From: Anastrepha obliqua
Taxonomy: Eukaryota > Arthropoda > Insecta > Diptera > Tephritidae
Direction of reading: 5' to 3'
Length of the DNA: 64,000 nucleotides
Assembly (NCBI RefSeq): GCF_027943255.1
Contig: NC_072897.1
Coordinates: 55,452,406-55,516,405 of the forward strand
The notes beneath the pieces are model-generated. The model ran no database searches. It was not told the origin of the DNA and saw only the letters and a list, made by a program, of their open reading frames with translations. Shown here in pieces: positions 11,793 to 23,146 of the stretch (positions are counted from its first letter, which is position 1; every line of letters starts with the position of its first letter). Position numbers and translations under genes: made by a program.

Positions 11793-12308
11793 TATATTTT
11801 GTGATTTTTTTCTAATGGGCAACATAAAACTTCTAAGACCTGCAATGTGGGTATATTTTGCGAAGAGCTGACGGTACCACACCATTTGTAGAAGAGACAC
11901 TTCGAAAAACTTGTCTTCAGGATTGACAAGTGTTAAATCGCTGTCATTCGTGAAGCTTTTGGATCTAATCAGGGCTTCTGAATGTAACTTCAGCTCGCCT
12001 TTTGTTTTCGATATGGCGTGGGTGCATTTCCGTTTACACAGTACTTTTTGGTTAATACCATAACCTGCATAATAACGCTGCACTTTAGTTGAACGGTGAA
12101 AATAAGTTTTAAAGACAAAAAGTTCCTCGCATAACTTTTGCATGGCTAAAATCGTTATGCGGAAACCTTCAATGCATTTTACCTGTGCCTTTTCCGGTAA
12201 CTGGAATGACCGCAAAAAATCCACATGTTTATTTAATCTTTGAATTTTTCTTGTCACCCCGCCTAATCCGACACTTAAAACCGTTTTTTGAGTGGAAATT
12301 TTTTGCAT
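11793..12308 (-). pseudogene. Unrecognised ORF, 5' half, P-element-like at best
   Basis: 172 minus-strand codons open up to the Tc1 junction. Upstream minus-strand sequence (12380-12308) continues with KKIIDLFDELDAKNFHSKNG in another frame. That phrase, plus VDFLRSFQL and GFRITILAMQKLCEELF, loosely recalls the middle of P-element/THAP9-type transposases. Catalytic residues cannot be placed, so I do not assign a function. It continues in frame at 10228-10007 after removing the Tc1 element. Confidence 0.4.
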
Positions 12309-12457
12309 CTAATTCGTCAAACAGATCAATAATTTTTTTAACAAACATCTGTGTGGGCTTAGCACATTTGATCACGTAGTCGACACTACCTAATAAATTT
12401 TAGGTCACGGCCATGTCTATTAGAGGATACGTAATTGCTCCAAAAAACTAGATTATA

Positions 12458-14063
12458 CAGTTAGTAACATAAATAAGTATACAGGAGCCTGATTTATGGA
12501 ATTGTTTGACGCCAACGCTTTCCTTAAAATATTTTACACATGGTAATTGTGTACTGGGATAAGCTTTCATATGCGACTTAATTTAACTGTAAATTTTACG
12601 TACCGTTATCCACGCTTTGCTTTGTCTTTGATGCCAGCGAAATTTATGTCACAAAAGTTAGTATACAGCAAACGATTATTCAGTTAGCATAACATTCATT
12701 TTTACATATTGATTAAAAAAGTTAAAGCTATTGAAAGGAAATAATTAAAGTGAGTATAAAAATTTTGGGCACCAAAAGGAAAAGAGCTTTCTGATGATTT
12801 AAAAAAACTGATTATAAAACATCACAAGGAGCATAAATCATTGCGAGAAATCGGTCGTTTGATAGATAGGAGTTTTGCTACAGTTCAAATGATTGTGAAT
12901 AAATATAAAAGTGCGGGAAGCACCACTAATAAAGAGCGTTGTGGGCGTCCGCCCCTCTTAAGTCCCAGAGAAAAAAGCTTAGTCGTACAGAAAATCAGGA
13001 CAAACCGCAAAATAAGTGCCCCCAAATTGAAATCTGAAGTTTAAAATGTGACTGGAAAACAATTTAGCACCCAAACTATTCGCCGGGTTTCGCATAGTGC
13101 TGGTTATCATGGGCGTAGTGTTAGGAAAAAGTCCTTCGTGAGTAGTGCCAATCGGAGTAAACGGATTTCATTCGATCATTCATTCGAGATCATGAGATCA
13201 TATTTTCTGATGAGTGTAAGTTCAGTATCTGTGGATCTGGTGCCCGTGAAAAAGTTTGGAGAATAGTTAACCCAGAATTGGATCCAAACAATATGACCGG
13301 CACTGTGAAGCATGGAGGAGGCTCTGTGATGGTTTGGGGATGTATGGCTGCAAACAGGGTTGGAAACTTGGTAGTTGTCGAAAATATTACGAACCGATAT
13401 GGTAATTTAAATATTTTGAAAAATAATTTAAAAGAAAGTGCTACGAAATTGGTCCGAGCGACGTTTATCTTCCAACAGGTTAATGACCCCAAGCACACAT
13501 CCAACATTGTACGAGAGTGGCTGTTATACAATGTGCGAAAACAGCTGAAAACATCGCCACATTCCCCGGATACTAACCCAATTGAACATTTATAGGAACA
13601 TTTAAAGCGGCAAGTAACTAAACATCCGATTAGAAATAAGGAGCAACTGAAAAACGTCCTTCAAGAGGAATGGAATAAAATACCACCAGCTGTAACTGAA
13701 AACTTGGTGAAATCAATGTATCACGACTTAAAGGGATTACAAAGTCTAATGATTATCCTACCAAATACTGGGATTTGATTTTAATTATGTTTTTGATTCC
13801 ACATATTAATAATATGATGAACTGTATACTTACTTTTGAGACATGAATTTTTATAAAGTTTAATATAAAAAGCTATTATATAATTTTATTCCCAATATAA
13901 TTTTATTCCTTTTTAAAATCTTGTCATTATTTGGATTAAATATGATTTTTGTATTTCATTCATGTAAAAAAACCCAAATTTGTTATAACTTAGGTTGTTT
14001 GAAGGAGTCTATTGGGGGAAATTGAAAACGTGTCCGGTGTATACTTACTTCTGTTACTAACAG
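12458..14063 (+). mobile_element. Tc1-like element, 1606 bp, TA-flanked, dead
   Basis: The left end CAGTTAGTAACATAAATAAG (12458) pairs with the complement of the right end (CTTCTGTTACTAACAG, ending 14063). TA is present on both sides (12456-12457 and 14064-14065). One mismatch lies near the tip (CAG against CTG). It encodes a broken Tc1 transposase. Confidence 0.85.
12757..13778 (+). pseudogene. Tc1 transposase, multiply broken
   Basis: Begins around KGKELSDDLKKLIIKHH, then the DNA-binding part SLREIGRLIDRSFATVQMIV and GRPPLLSPREK (12841-13044). A stop at 13042 and frame changes near 13190-13270 follow. The catalytic half is at 13278-13760: GGGSVMVWGCMAA, then FQQVNDPKHTS where the second catalytic aspartate (FQQD) is valine, then SPDTNPIEHL and a stop before the usual tryptophan. 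The tail IRNKEQLKNVLQEEWNKIP is still readable. Non-functional. Confidence 0.85.
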
Positions 14064-14065
14064 TA

Positions 14066-14721
14066 TATTGGCCTCCGTTAGTTTCGGACAAATTTTAAAT
14101 GGGGATTCATTTGATCAATATCAAACAATTTTTTTATTACCTGAAACTTGTCACTCCATCTGATGTTAAAATATCATATTTCATTAAAGTATTTCGGACG
14201 GACTTTATCAAGCGATAGTAATCATACATGCAAAAAATCTTTTTCTTCGTGCCGAAAAAAGGGGCATTTTTGAGAAATCCCTAGTGTTAAGATGCTAGTG
14301 TTGGAGGGCCCTTGCCATTGCCATCGAACCCCGGAACGATACTTTAATGGGGCGTCAACGCGAAAGAGGTGATTTGTGGGCAAAGCAAAATCTAGATTGT
14401 TACGCATAAGCGTATATGCTTTGGGGGACATATACACACAACATACCGATTTTTTTGGCCACTGACGATCATTCTTGCGAAAGTTATAGCACCGCTGCTT
14501 GAAGTTTTTTCCGCAAGTACTGCAAGAGTACACAAATATGTATATTTTTGCTGCAGCTTCTCATTTTCCGTTCCTTTCAATTCTTTTCTTTATTTTAATC
14601 TCGTTGCATCGATAGAATCGCCTGATCAAATCGTTCGCGACTGCTAGAGATTTCTAAGTCCTCACATATTTTTTTTGTTTTAAAGAAGAAATATATATAT
14701 ATGTATAATTGGCGCGTACAC
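14066..14721. other. No gene seen
   Basis: Spacer between the Tc1 element and the R1 fragment. Minus-strand open frames at 14222-14533 and 14392-14580 show no recognisable domain. A short TA run is at 14693-14702. Confidence 0.4.
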
Positions 14722-16180
14722 CCGACTGCGATTATTCGCACTCCCTTTGTTGGCGAGGTGGATAATATGGTGAAAAATGCCAAATTTTCGGAGGTGGGGC
14801 TTGATATGAGCCCAGGGGGTCCACACTGAGATCTCCCCAGACGCTTTCATGGGGGAGCTTTTTAGGTGGAACCTCTAGGAGTTTAGCCCTATGTGCTTTA
14901 AAAAGGACGTCAGGATGGTCAGTCATCCGTGGGAGGTGAGCACTGATGGAGTGACTAATGTTGTCATTGACAGTGGGAAGTATGCGTTTGTGTCAAGGGG
15001 AATTCGGCAGAATGTTTGTCGCTAGCTTGTATTGCAAGTTTAGCGAGCCTCTAGAGCCCTATCTCGGATACATCGAAGCGGCGCTACTACGTGAGAGTAG
15101 CATTCCTGTGATCGTGTGTCTTGATGCAAATGTCTCATCCCCGGTGTGATTCAGGAAGGTATCCAAGCATTGTGCTGGATATCATGGCCACCATCAGGGT
15201 AAGGTTATGAGTGAATGGATGGTTGAGATTAGTCTCCATATTATAAATGAGCCTACTGAATGTTATACGTTTGATGGGCCTAGAGGTATGAGTGACATTC
15301 ATGTGACGCTCAGTTAGCAGTTTCGATATTAACAGATTGTCAGAGAAGCGGTATCTGATATTCCGCTTAATGCGTTTGAGGAATTGGGGGTTGACGAGCA
15401 AATTGCTTGTCTGTTTGGGGAGTGAATGATATGATGTTTAAAAAAGCTAGGGCGGTGAAAATGAAAGGTCTAATGTGGGGGACGAGTGAGCTAGATTCAA
15501 AGAGGAGGTCTGTCCGGCGCTGGAAGCGGTTGCTTCAACGTGCCAGCCGAACCAATTCGGAGAATTTATCCTAGCTCAAGTATCAATTTAGGTGTGGAAT
15601 GAATGAGTATAAGAAGATGCTTGTGAAAATTAAAGAAGAAGAGTGGAGGAGGTTTGTTGGGAATAATAGGGACGACCCTTGGGGAAAGGTGTACAGGATC
15701 TGCGGGGCCGTCGAAACGAGATGGTTAGCTCTCTTCGCATAGGTGACTCTATGTTATCTTGACCTGGCCGCCATACAGAGTGTTATTGCCTTCAAGTTGT
15801 ATGCCACTGCTGCAGGATGCATGATTATCTGACGGTGATGTGGAAAGGGGGTTTTTGGAATGTAAGAGGGTTCTGAATGAGTGTGTGCTCATCAAGTGGT
15901 AAGACCGTTAGGACAATAGTCCCAAAGGCTGTGTGACATATGAGTTCATTCGGGATGTTTCATTTGTCGGCGAAAACCCTGATTTTGAATTTTCCCTTAG
16001 CCTGGGTTTCCTCTTTACAGGACTTGCTCCAACCTGTTCTTGAGTTGGGCCCTTAAGGGAGTATCGTGGTGGTTGTGGCTTAACACCCAAATGCGGGTAG
16101 AGCCTTTTCGGCCTGATATAGAGTTGGATTGCAACCGGGGGCCGGACCCACAGTACGGTACAGGTTTAGATAGGCGTCGA
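14722..16180 (+). pseudogene. R1 retrotransposon ORF2, reverse transcriptase deleted
   Basis: The endonuclease half reads FVGEVDNM near 14750, VASLYCKFSEPLEPYL near 15020, IPVIVCLDANVSSP, and IINEPTECYTFDGPRGMSDI near 15240-15300, all hallmarks of R1 ORF2. A linker (RRSVRRWKRLLQRASR near 15510, EEWRRFVGNNRDDPWGKVY near 15640) follows. The C-terminal R1 tail comes next (CKRVLNECVLIKW near 15860, TYEFIRDVSFVGENPDF near 15940). The reverse transcriptase that should separate them is missing. Several stops. R1 normally sits in 28S rDNA; no rDNA is seen here. Confidence 0.8.
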
Positions 16181-16199
16181 ACACCACCAAGGTAGGTAG

Positions 16200-16895
16200 T
16201 GTGTCCATTCCGCACTGCCAATTGGTACCGTTATATGCTTTTGCATTTTTGGGGCGCTGATCACCGCATTGATTTTATCCGTTGTGTTTTTGAGCAGAGT
16301 AGTGTCGGACCGTCGCCGGGAAGTACTCACGTTAAAAAACATCGGACGCTGACCCTTATCCTCAAAGCAGCCTACCACGCAACAGCTTCGTTGCTTCTTT
16401 GCTTTCATCGTCATGCCCTATTAACAAAAAAAAAAGTTTTATATCATACAAATTTATAAACATATAATAATTTATAAACATAAATTCCCAATTCAAAAAT
16501 TATGTTCAAATGAATCTTTATACTCAACTTTTGCTGATTGAAAAAAAAATGTTTCTTGATATATTTTCTAAATTATGTTTTGTACTCAGTTTTGTAGTAT
16601 TACACATTACATTATTATTACATGGCTTACTTTTACAATAAATTTACGTTATCACAAATATACAATATAATATATTATTTACATTAAAAAATTCATTTAA
16701 CTTTATTCACTTAAAACTTTTCTCTCCCAAAACTCTAATGTCACAAGTAAGCAAACCTCACCCTAAATCACACCTACCCCTTTAATATTGTATCAAATGT
16801 ATACAATACATATGTAGATATGTGAGTGCTTTTGTAGTAGGTTCACTTTAGCGAAATATAAAAATACACATATCTACTTATTATTGCGCAAAAAC
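16200..16895. other. No gene seen; very AT-rich from 16420
   Basis: The first part may be R1 3' leader sequence. From 16420 the DNA is A/T-dominated with no coding support. Confidence 0.4.
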
Positions 16896-17330
16896 TTACC
16901 TATCGAAGAGCGGGGACGCCAGAGTTCGTGCAACAGCTGAAAAGCACTGTGCAGGAAATGGCTTCCATTGCGGAGTTAAAGTCGAGTGCCGCGATTGAGA
17001 CTCGAGATCTCGACTCTTTGACTGACAAGGAACCCAAAGGAACAGATACAGACGAGGAGAACGGCGCCGAATGCGCGGAAGCAAGTATGTGCTTTCCTCA
17101 CGCTATCTGCAGAAGGGGCCGCGAAGCTCCTCAAGATCGGCGATATAAAGATCGGCTGAATTCGAGTAAAGATGCGATCATGCGAACAAATTAATTGATG
17201 TTATCACTGCCTTAGAATATAGGGAATAAGGGCACAAAATAAAAGACTGCAAAGCAGCCCCCAATTGCATTCACTGCGAAACTCGACCGCACTGACCACC
17301 TGCCAGGGTCAAGGAGATGCCATCTAGCTA
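16896..17330 (+). pseudogene. R1-like ORF1 C-terminus with zinc knuckle
   Basis: An acidic/serine-rich frame (16928-17194, containing DTDEENGAECAEAS) is followed, in shifted frame, by GHKIKDCKAAPNCIHC near 17225-17280, a CCHC-type zinc-knuckle remnant. This is the nucleic-acid-binding end of a Gag-like ORF1. It abuts the endonuclease of ORF2. Confidence 0.55.
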
Positions 17331-17334
17331 AGAA

Positions 17335-18682
17335 GTGATGAGAGAACTCCAGGCAAATGGAAGTCGCACAGCAGATGCTCTGTTCGAACAAATAGCTATC
17401 GAGAGGGAGCTAGATGCGGTCATCATCAGCGAGCAGTACGAACGGATTGCCAAGGGAACGTGGTTCGAAGACGAAAGAGTAACACGGAGCCGGTCGTTGC
17501 TATACATACGTTCAAAATAAACGCTTCACAATGCTGAGCTGTTATCTTACCCCAGTGACAGTACTTAACAGTTTAGAACGAAACTGGACCTTATTGAGGA
17601 TAAGGTTCGGGAAATAGGAGTCCCCTTCATCGTAGCCGGAGACTTCAACGCCAAGGCTGTCAAGTGGTGTACCCCTACCACGAACACACGGGGAAGACAT
17701 ATACTAGACATGGCTGCCAGACTGGGGCTTGTAGTGGCAAACAGAGGATACGCCACTACTTTTAGGAGACCAGGATGTGAACACACCACGCCGGATATCA
17801 CTCTAGTGACTAATAGCCTGGCTGGGTGGGAAGTTCTGCAGCGCATTGGCAAAAGCTACGATGCATCGGCGCCCCGCGCGGGGATACGCTCAAGAAGACG
17901 ACCTGTGTACTGGTGTTCATCAGAAATCGCAGAGCTCAGGAGAACCTCGTTCCGTAATAGAAGAAGGTACACCAGAGTCCGACGAAACAGAGGAGCAGAC
18001 AATCTCGAAAAGTTCTGAAGCAAACAATCTTCGCCAGTAAGAAGGCAAAATATGAGGAACTTCGAAGGGATCTAAATAGCAGTACTTGGGGTCTGGGCTA
18101 TAAAGTTATAACGGGGAAGCTAAACACCAACTCCACAGCCGTACATCTAGAGAGTGATGCTATCAGCAAAATAGTGAATAGACTGTTCGCCACGTACCCC
18201 ATGCTATGCGGTCACCGAGACCCAAGGTAACGAGATTCTCCCACCCTTCACTGAGGAAGAGCTTAAAACTGCGGCAAGAAGTCTTAAAAGAAACAAAGCT
18301 CAAGGACCAGATGGCATCCCAGCTGAAGCTCTCAAACGTTTGGCTGAAAGCCGACCAGATGTGACGCTCGACTTTTACAATGCATGCATTGCTCAAAGCA
18401 TCTTCCCCAAGCTGAGGAAAATACAGAAACTGACGCTGATCAATAAGGGTAAGGGTGGCATGCTGGATAGCGCCGGGAAATTGCTTGAGAAACTTATACA
18501 ACGCAGACTTGTAGAGTCCGTTGAGAGTGCAGGAGGATTGTCAGCAAGGCGATGCGGTTTCCGACGCGAAAAATCAACCCTTAGCGCAATAGAGGCGAGG
18601 GTAAGCAGCGCTCAACGCAATCGCATTTACCCAAACCGCATCACCGTTCTGGGAACGCTTGATATACGAAACGCCTTTAATA
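17335..18682 (+). pseudogene. R1-like ORF2, endonuclease and N-terminal reverse transcriptase
   Basis: Endonuclease: ADALFEQIAIERELDAVIIS (17365), then VPFIVAGDFNAKAVKW and TNTRGRHILDMAARLGLVV (about 17620-17740), TTFRRPGCEHTTPDITL. Reverse transcriptase begins about 18250: FTEEELKTAARSLKRNKAQG, GPDGIPAEALKRL, then DIRNAFNS near 18665. Stops and frame changes occur near 17520, 18018 and 18450. The reading is cut at 18682. The matching C-terminal part resumes at 20161. Confidence 0.75.
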
Positions 18683-18927
18683 GCCCAAAAGAAAGCTAAT
18701 TATGGCGTGCTAAATTGGATTGTAATCGGTATATGTCGGACGTGTTTTTCTAATCGCTCTGTATTTTTGCTATACAAAAGTTATTTCGACATAATATAAA
18801 ATGGCATTTTAGTGTAAATATCAAAAATTAAAAGACAGTGACTTTAAGCTATATTTATTATAGTCTGAACTAAATTCAAATTAGTGTAAATAAAAAACTA
18901 AATAAAAAACAAGTCAAATATGCCGTG

Positions 18928-20160
18928 GATTCCATTCCACTCTTTTAAAATGGATTAAATCCTATCTCTCCTCTGGGAAATGTGTTGTTAATGTTGATGG
19001 TGCGTCATCTATTTCTTTTATTGCGTCCTCTGGTGTACCTCAGGGAAGTATACTGGGTCCCTTACTTTTTATACTTTTTATTAATGACATTTCCAGTTGT
19101 TTTAATAACGCAAATTTTCTCTTGTATGCCGATGATTTAAAGATATACTCGAGGATTGCAAGTACAGTGGACTCTTTAAACCTTCAATCTGATCTAGATA
19201 ACGTTGATTCTTGGTGTAAAAGAAATAAGTTAGATTTAAATATAAGCAAGTGTTTTTATATTTCTTATTCTAAATCTTGTTCTCTTATACCCACTTCCTA
19301 CCACATTTGTGGTTCTAGCTTATCTCATCGAAGTGAAACTACTGATCTTGGTGTGGTATTTGATTCTAAATTCTCTTTTCAAAAACATTTAAATCACACT
19401 ATTTCAAAGTCTTATTCCGTACTTGCGTTTATTCGACGTTTTAGTTCAGACTTTGTTGATCCATATACTCTAAAGTTGTTGTATACGTCTCTGGTGCGTT
19501 CCAAGTTGGAATATGCCGTCTTTATTTGGAGACCATATTATGCTTGTCATATTAGTAGGCTTGAACGTGTCCAGAAAGCCTTTGTGCGTTATGCATTGCG
19601 TTCTTTAAATTTCACTGATCCAAGTCCATCCTATAAAAGTCGGTGCTTGCTTATAAATCTAAAATCACTAGATATTAGAAGGACCATTCTCTCCATTACT
19701 TTCCTCTTCGATTTGATAAATGGGGTTATTGACTCCCCATCGCTACTCGAGAAAATCTATTTCAATATTCCTCAGCGAAGTTTACGGAATCATGATTTTT
19801 TCTGGTTAGGGATGGCAAGAACTAATTATGCGTCCAATGCTCCGATTTCTAGAACTCTGGGCGATTTTAATTCGCTTCCAAATCATACTGGCCTGGATTT
19901 CTGCTCCACAAAGAATCACTTCAAATTGGTTCTAAATGAATTGTTGAACTAAATTCTTAGTATTAATCTAATCTTCTTCTGTAAATTATAAAAAATGTAT
20001 TCTTTTTCTTTCACTCATTATAATTGAAACTAGTTAATTATAAGTTTAATTTTACTTTGATTAATTAATTTAGCATTAATCTGTTTTTATAGTCTGTAAG
20101 AAACACTGTATTTTTAGACTATTAATTAATTAAATAAATAAATAAATAAATAAATAAAAA
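18928..20160 (+). pseudogene. Jockey-superfamily reverse transcriptase, 5'-truncated, TAAA tail
   Basis: Open frames give the palm and thumb of a Jockey/CR1-type reverse transcriptase: SGVPQGSILGPLLFILFIND (19030-19090), YADDLKIYS with the catalytic YADD intact (19122), LDLNISKCFYISYSKS, TDLGVVFDSKFSFQKHL, and LYTSLVRSKLEYAVFIWRP. The ORF from 19122 runs 276 codons to 19952. The 3' region ends in a TAAA/AAAT repeat (20131-20158), as in target-primed non-LTR elements. It lies inside the R1-like element but the join is not clean, since about 300 residues of host reverse transcriptase are absent. The 245 bp at 18683-18927 show nothing recognisable. Confidence 0.78.
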
Positions 20161-21063
20161 CTCAATTCTACTGTACGGCAGCGACGTATGGGGAATTGTG
20201 CTAAACTGCAAAGCCAAGCGCAAAGCACTGGAGGCTGTGCAACGAACAGCGTCACTCGAAGTCATCTCAGCCTATCGCACTGTCTCAGGCGTAGCAATTT
20301 TCGTGATCAGCGGGAAGATGCCCGTCGGCCTTATGGTCCGGGAATGAATGGATGCTCCAAGAAGAAACACGTCATCACTAGCTTCCCAGAACGGAGATAC
20401 CAAACCATGGGACTCTGAACCAAGTGGCAGGTGGACGGCGAAGCTTATTCCATCAATTGACAAATGGGCCCGAGGCACTTCGGGGAAGTGAACTACTTCT
20501 TAACTCAGTTCCTCTCGGGCCACAGATACTTCCGGATATGCCTATACCACATGGGCAAGGTAACCGATTTCAAGTGCATATACTGTGAAGCGCTGAGCGA
20601 TAACGCTGAACACACGTTTTTTAGTTGTAACAGATCGCTCGTGGAAAGAAATGTTCTGAAGGACTGAAGGAGCAGATTGGCGACATAGCACCGAGCAACA
20701 TATTCAATAAAATGTTCTAACGCAACGACTGCTGGAACGCGGCAAAGAGATTAACCTCGGCACAGTGCAACAAGGAAAATCCGCACAGATAGAGACACAA
20801 GAAGACGAGCCTATAGCATGAAAGCTAGCTACAAATATGGTGGACCCAGACGTGGGTGAATAGAATTGGTCCTTTATGGATGCCCTTCTGGGCCCTCCCG
20901 AAGTAATATAGAAATCAGTTCCGGGAAGGGTGTCTCCCCAGAAGGAAAGGAGGGATCGTTTTAGTGGTCACACCACACAACGCAGTAGACGACGGTCGCT
21001 GTAAGTGCGAAGGCATTTTGAACCCTACCTCACCCACCAAAAACAAAAAACACAAAAAAAAAA
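20161..21063 (+). pseudogene. R1-like ORF2 C-terminus and A-rich tail
   Basis: Continues the element begun at 16896. Plus-strand frames give SILLYGSDVWGIVLNCKAKR, ALEAVQRTASLEVISAYRT, SGKMPVGLMVRE (20160-20345), then HFGEVNYFLTQFLSGHRYF and the zinc cluster CIYCEALSDNAEHTFFSC (20560-20630). Several stops. The 3' UTR ends in an A-rich run (21039-21063), probably the element end. Confidence 0.72.
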
Positions 21064-21217
21064 ACGGGCGGTGGTGGCACCCTTTTGTGAACATTTTCCC
21101 TCACAACATATGGCGTTGCTCAAACAACTTTGGATTCTCGCAACGGCATCATTGCACACATGCTTCAAACAGTCGTTACGTATATCAGTTACCACTAGAG
21201 CAATATCATCTGCGTGA
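21064..21217 (-). pseudogene. R1-like reverse transcriptase fragment, distal part
   Basis: Minus-strand HADDIALVVTDIRNDC is the catalytic region of an R1-like reverse transcriptase (HADD for FADD), truncated at 21064. It joins in frame with 23410-23181 when the LOA insertion and one copy of the 11-bp duplication are removed: NVTVVG then HADDIALVV. Confidence 0.82.
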
Positions 21218-21228
21218 CCCACCACAGT
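21218..21228. repeat. 11-bp target-site duplication, left copy
   Basis: CCCACCACAGT, identical to 23170-23180, flanks the LOA-like insertion. Confidence 0.88.
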
Positions 21229-22740
21229 GAGAAAACCCACGAAATTAGAGAGCTGATATTTTGTCAGCCTCAGAAGCTCGCCCGAGCGCCTGCGGTCCAC
21301 ACGTGGCCAGAAGGATTTCGCGACCTTACACGTTTGTGTAATTGCCCAGCGCTCGCTGAGTTGGTGCGATGCCCATCTTTCCAGGAGCAGACCGCTGGTA
21401 GTCAGGGGGATCCCAATTCTCTCCCTTCGCGGGGAAATCACCTCGCATGTCCCTTGTCTGGCCAGCTCATCCGCCTCACAGTTTCCAGCAATGTCGCTGT
21501 GACCAGGAACCCAGATGAGGCTGATGTTAAAGAATTCGGACGCAGTCGAAAGCGAGGTCAAGCATTCCTTGACCAATTCCGAATGCACCGTCGTAGACCC
21601 GAGGGCCCTTATTGCCGCTTGGCTGTCGGAGTAAATATTTACTTTCTTGACCGTTGATACGTATTTGAGCAGCCAATCGGCTGCCTCCTTGATTGCGGCT
21701 ACCTCTGCCTGGAACACACTGCAGTGGTCCGGTAGCCTGAATTTGAGTCTGATGGGGAGCTCCTCGCAGAAGACTCCTCCGCCAACCTTTCCTTCCAACT
21801 TCGATCCATCCGTGAACAAGTTCACCAGGCCCTGTCCCCAAGTGTAGCCCTCCCTCCACTCTTCCCTTGACGGAATATGAGTGGAGAAGGTTCCGGTTGG
21901 ACTAAACGAGGGTATACACTGATCCGTTGACAGAGGGATGAACTCGAAGTTTCTGAGAATGCTTGAGTGCCCATAAGCGAGGTTAAGCTTATAGCTCCAG
22001 CCTCTCAGTCTGATTGCGGTACGCGAGGCGGCAATTCTGCCTGCGATGTCTACGGGTACCACATTTAACATTGCGTTGAGCGCCAGAGTAGGAGTCGTTC
22101 GAAGCGCCCCACTGATTCCAATGAGTGCCGACCTCTGGACTCTCTCCAGCTTCTTCACCAATGTCGTCTTCTCTAGTGAGTTCCACCAGACTATGACTCC
22201 ATATAACAAGATGGGCTTTACAATAGTATTGTATAGCCAGAAAACAAATCTAGGCGAGAGGCCCCATCTTTTACCAATTGCGCCCTTGCATCCATACAAG
22301 GCGATTGTTGCTTTCCTCACTCTTTCCTCAATATTGGGCTTCCATGTAAGCTTGCTGTCAAGGATAATACCTAGGTACTTAACCTTGTCAGAAAGCATCA
22401 GCGGAGCGCCCCCTAGTGAGGGAAGTTGAGCTCTGGGTACTTTATGTTTCCTCGTAAATAAGAGGGGCTCCGTCTTAAGAGGATTCACCGACAGGCCGCA
22501 GTCCGTTGCCCATCTAACAACTACGTTAAGATATCCCTGCATCAGGTTGTACAGAGTATCCACAAATTTTCCTCTGACGATTAATGCGACGTCATCCGCG
22601 TAGGCAACCACCCTGCAGCCCCCTTTCACCAACTCCTCCAGCAAGTCATTTGCAACAACGACCCAGAGGAAAGGCGAGAGAACACCACCTTGCGGAGTGC
22701 CCCTACTCACCTGCCGGTGAATGGAGATGCCGCCCCACAC
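21229..22740 (-). pseudogene. LOA-like reverse transcriptase and RNase H, inverted segment
   Basis: Open for about 500 codons. RT: VSRGTPQGGVLSPFLWVV, then VVAYADDVALIVRG with intact YADD, VKYLGIILDSKLTWKPNIEE, YNTIVKPILLYGVIVWW. RNase H: LFTDGSKLEGKVGGGVF, SVFQAEVAAIKEAADWLL, IYSDSQAAIRAL, LIWVPGHSDIAGNCEADELA; all four acidic/His positions look intact. The tail LTKYQLSNFVGFL ends at the 11-bp duplication, and the frame then runs on into the host R1-like sequence. It lacks the endonuclease and ORF1 (5' truncation). It is the best-preserved retrotransposon coding segment in the window. Confidence 0.9.
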
Positions 22741-22982
22741 AAAATGCGCGAGGAATGCATGCTGTGAGACTCGGAATCACCTCGAGTCCTTTTTGCGCTG
22801 GATGTATGGAGGATGAGGTGGAATCATCTCAGCACCTTCTCCTTAGCTGCCCTGCTCTGGCGGGGCTAAGATCTAGGCATCTTGGCTCCTACTTCTTTGT
22901 CACGCCTGCAGATATAGCTGGCGCTGACATTAAAAATCTGATGAATTTCATCAGCAGCATAAAGCGGTTGACGCAAACATAG
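22741..22982 (+). pseudogene. LOA-like ORF2 C-terminal zinc tail, direct segment
   Basis: Plus-strand frame NARGMHAVRLGITSSPFCAG, then CMEDEVESSQHLLLSCP and a leucine/arginine-rich end, stop after TQT at 22982. The Cys-Cys-His-Cys spacing is that of the conserved LOA/R1 C-terminal finger. It belongs to the same insertion as the inverted segment on its left. Confidence 0.85.
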
Positions 22983-23146
22983 TCATCGTTAGTAATCCGC
23001 ACGCTCCCAACTACCCCAGCACCACCTCTCCCCGCCCTCTCCCTGTATCCCATTGGTCTTTCTCTCCCGCCTCACCCCTCCATAATGGACTCACAAAGGA
23101 CGAATCCTTCTTCGTCCAAGTGTGCCCTTTCCCTGGGCAACCATAC

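Noticed and set aside
14222..14533. Minus-strand ORF with a CSTCGKNF phrase, possible zinc finger
   Set aside because: A single C-x2-C with no following histidine pair or repeat; no supporting context.
15960..16180. 28S rDNA flank of the R1 element
   Set aside because: The sequence reads as R1 ORF2 C-terminus and 3' leader; the 28S insertion-site sequence is not present.
16166..16414. Minus-strand ORF with CCVVGC, possible THAP or zinc-finger domain
   Set aside because: The remaining conserved THAP residues are absent and the frame overlaps the R1 3' region.
22584..22982. 132-codon plus-strand ORF as a novel proline-rich protein
   Set aside because: Its first third is the antisense shadow of the inverted reverse transcriptase; only the part after 22741 is real LOA-like coding sequence.
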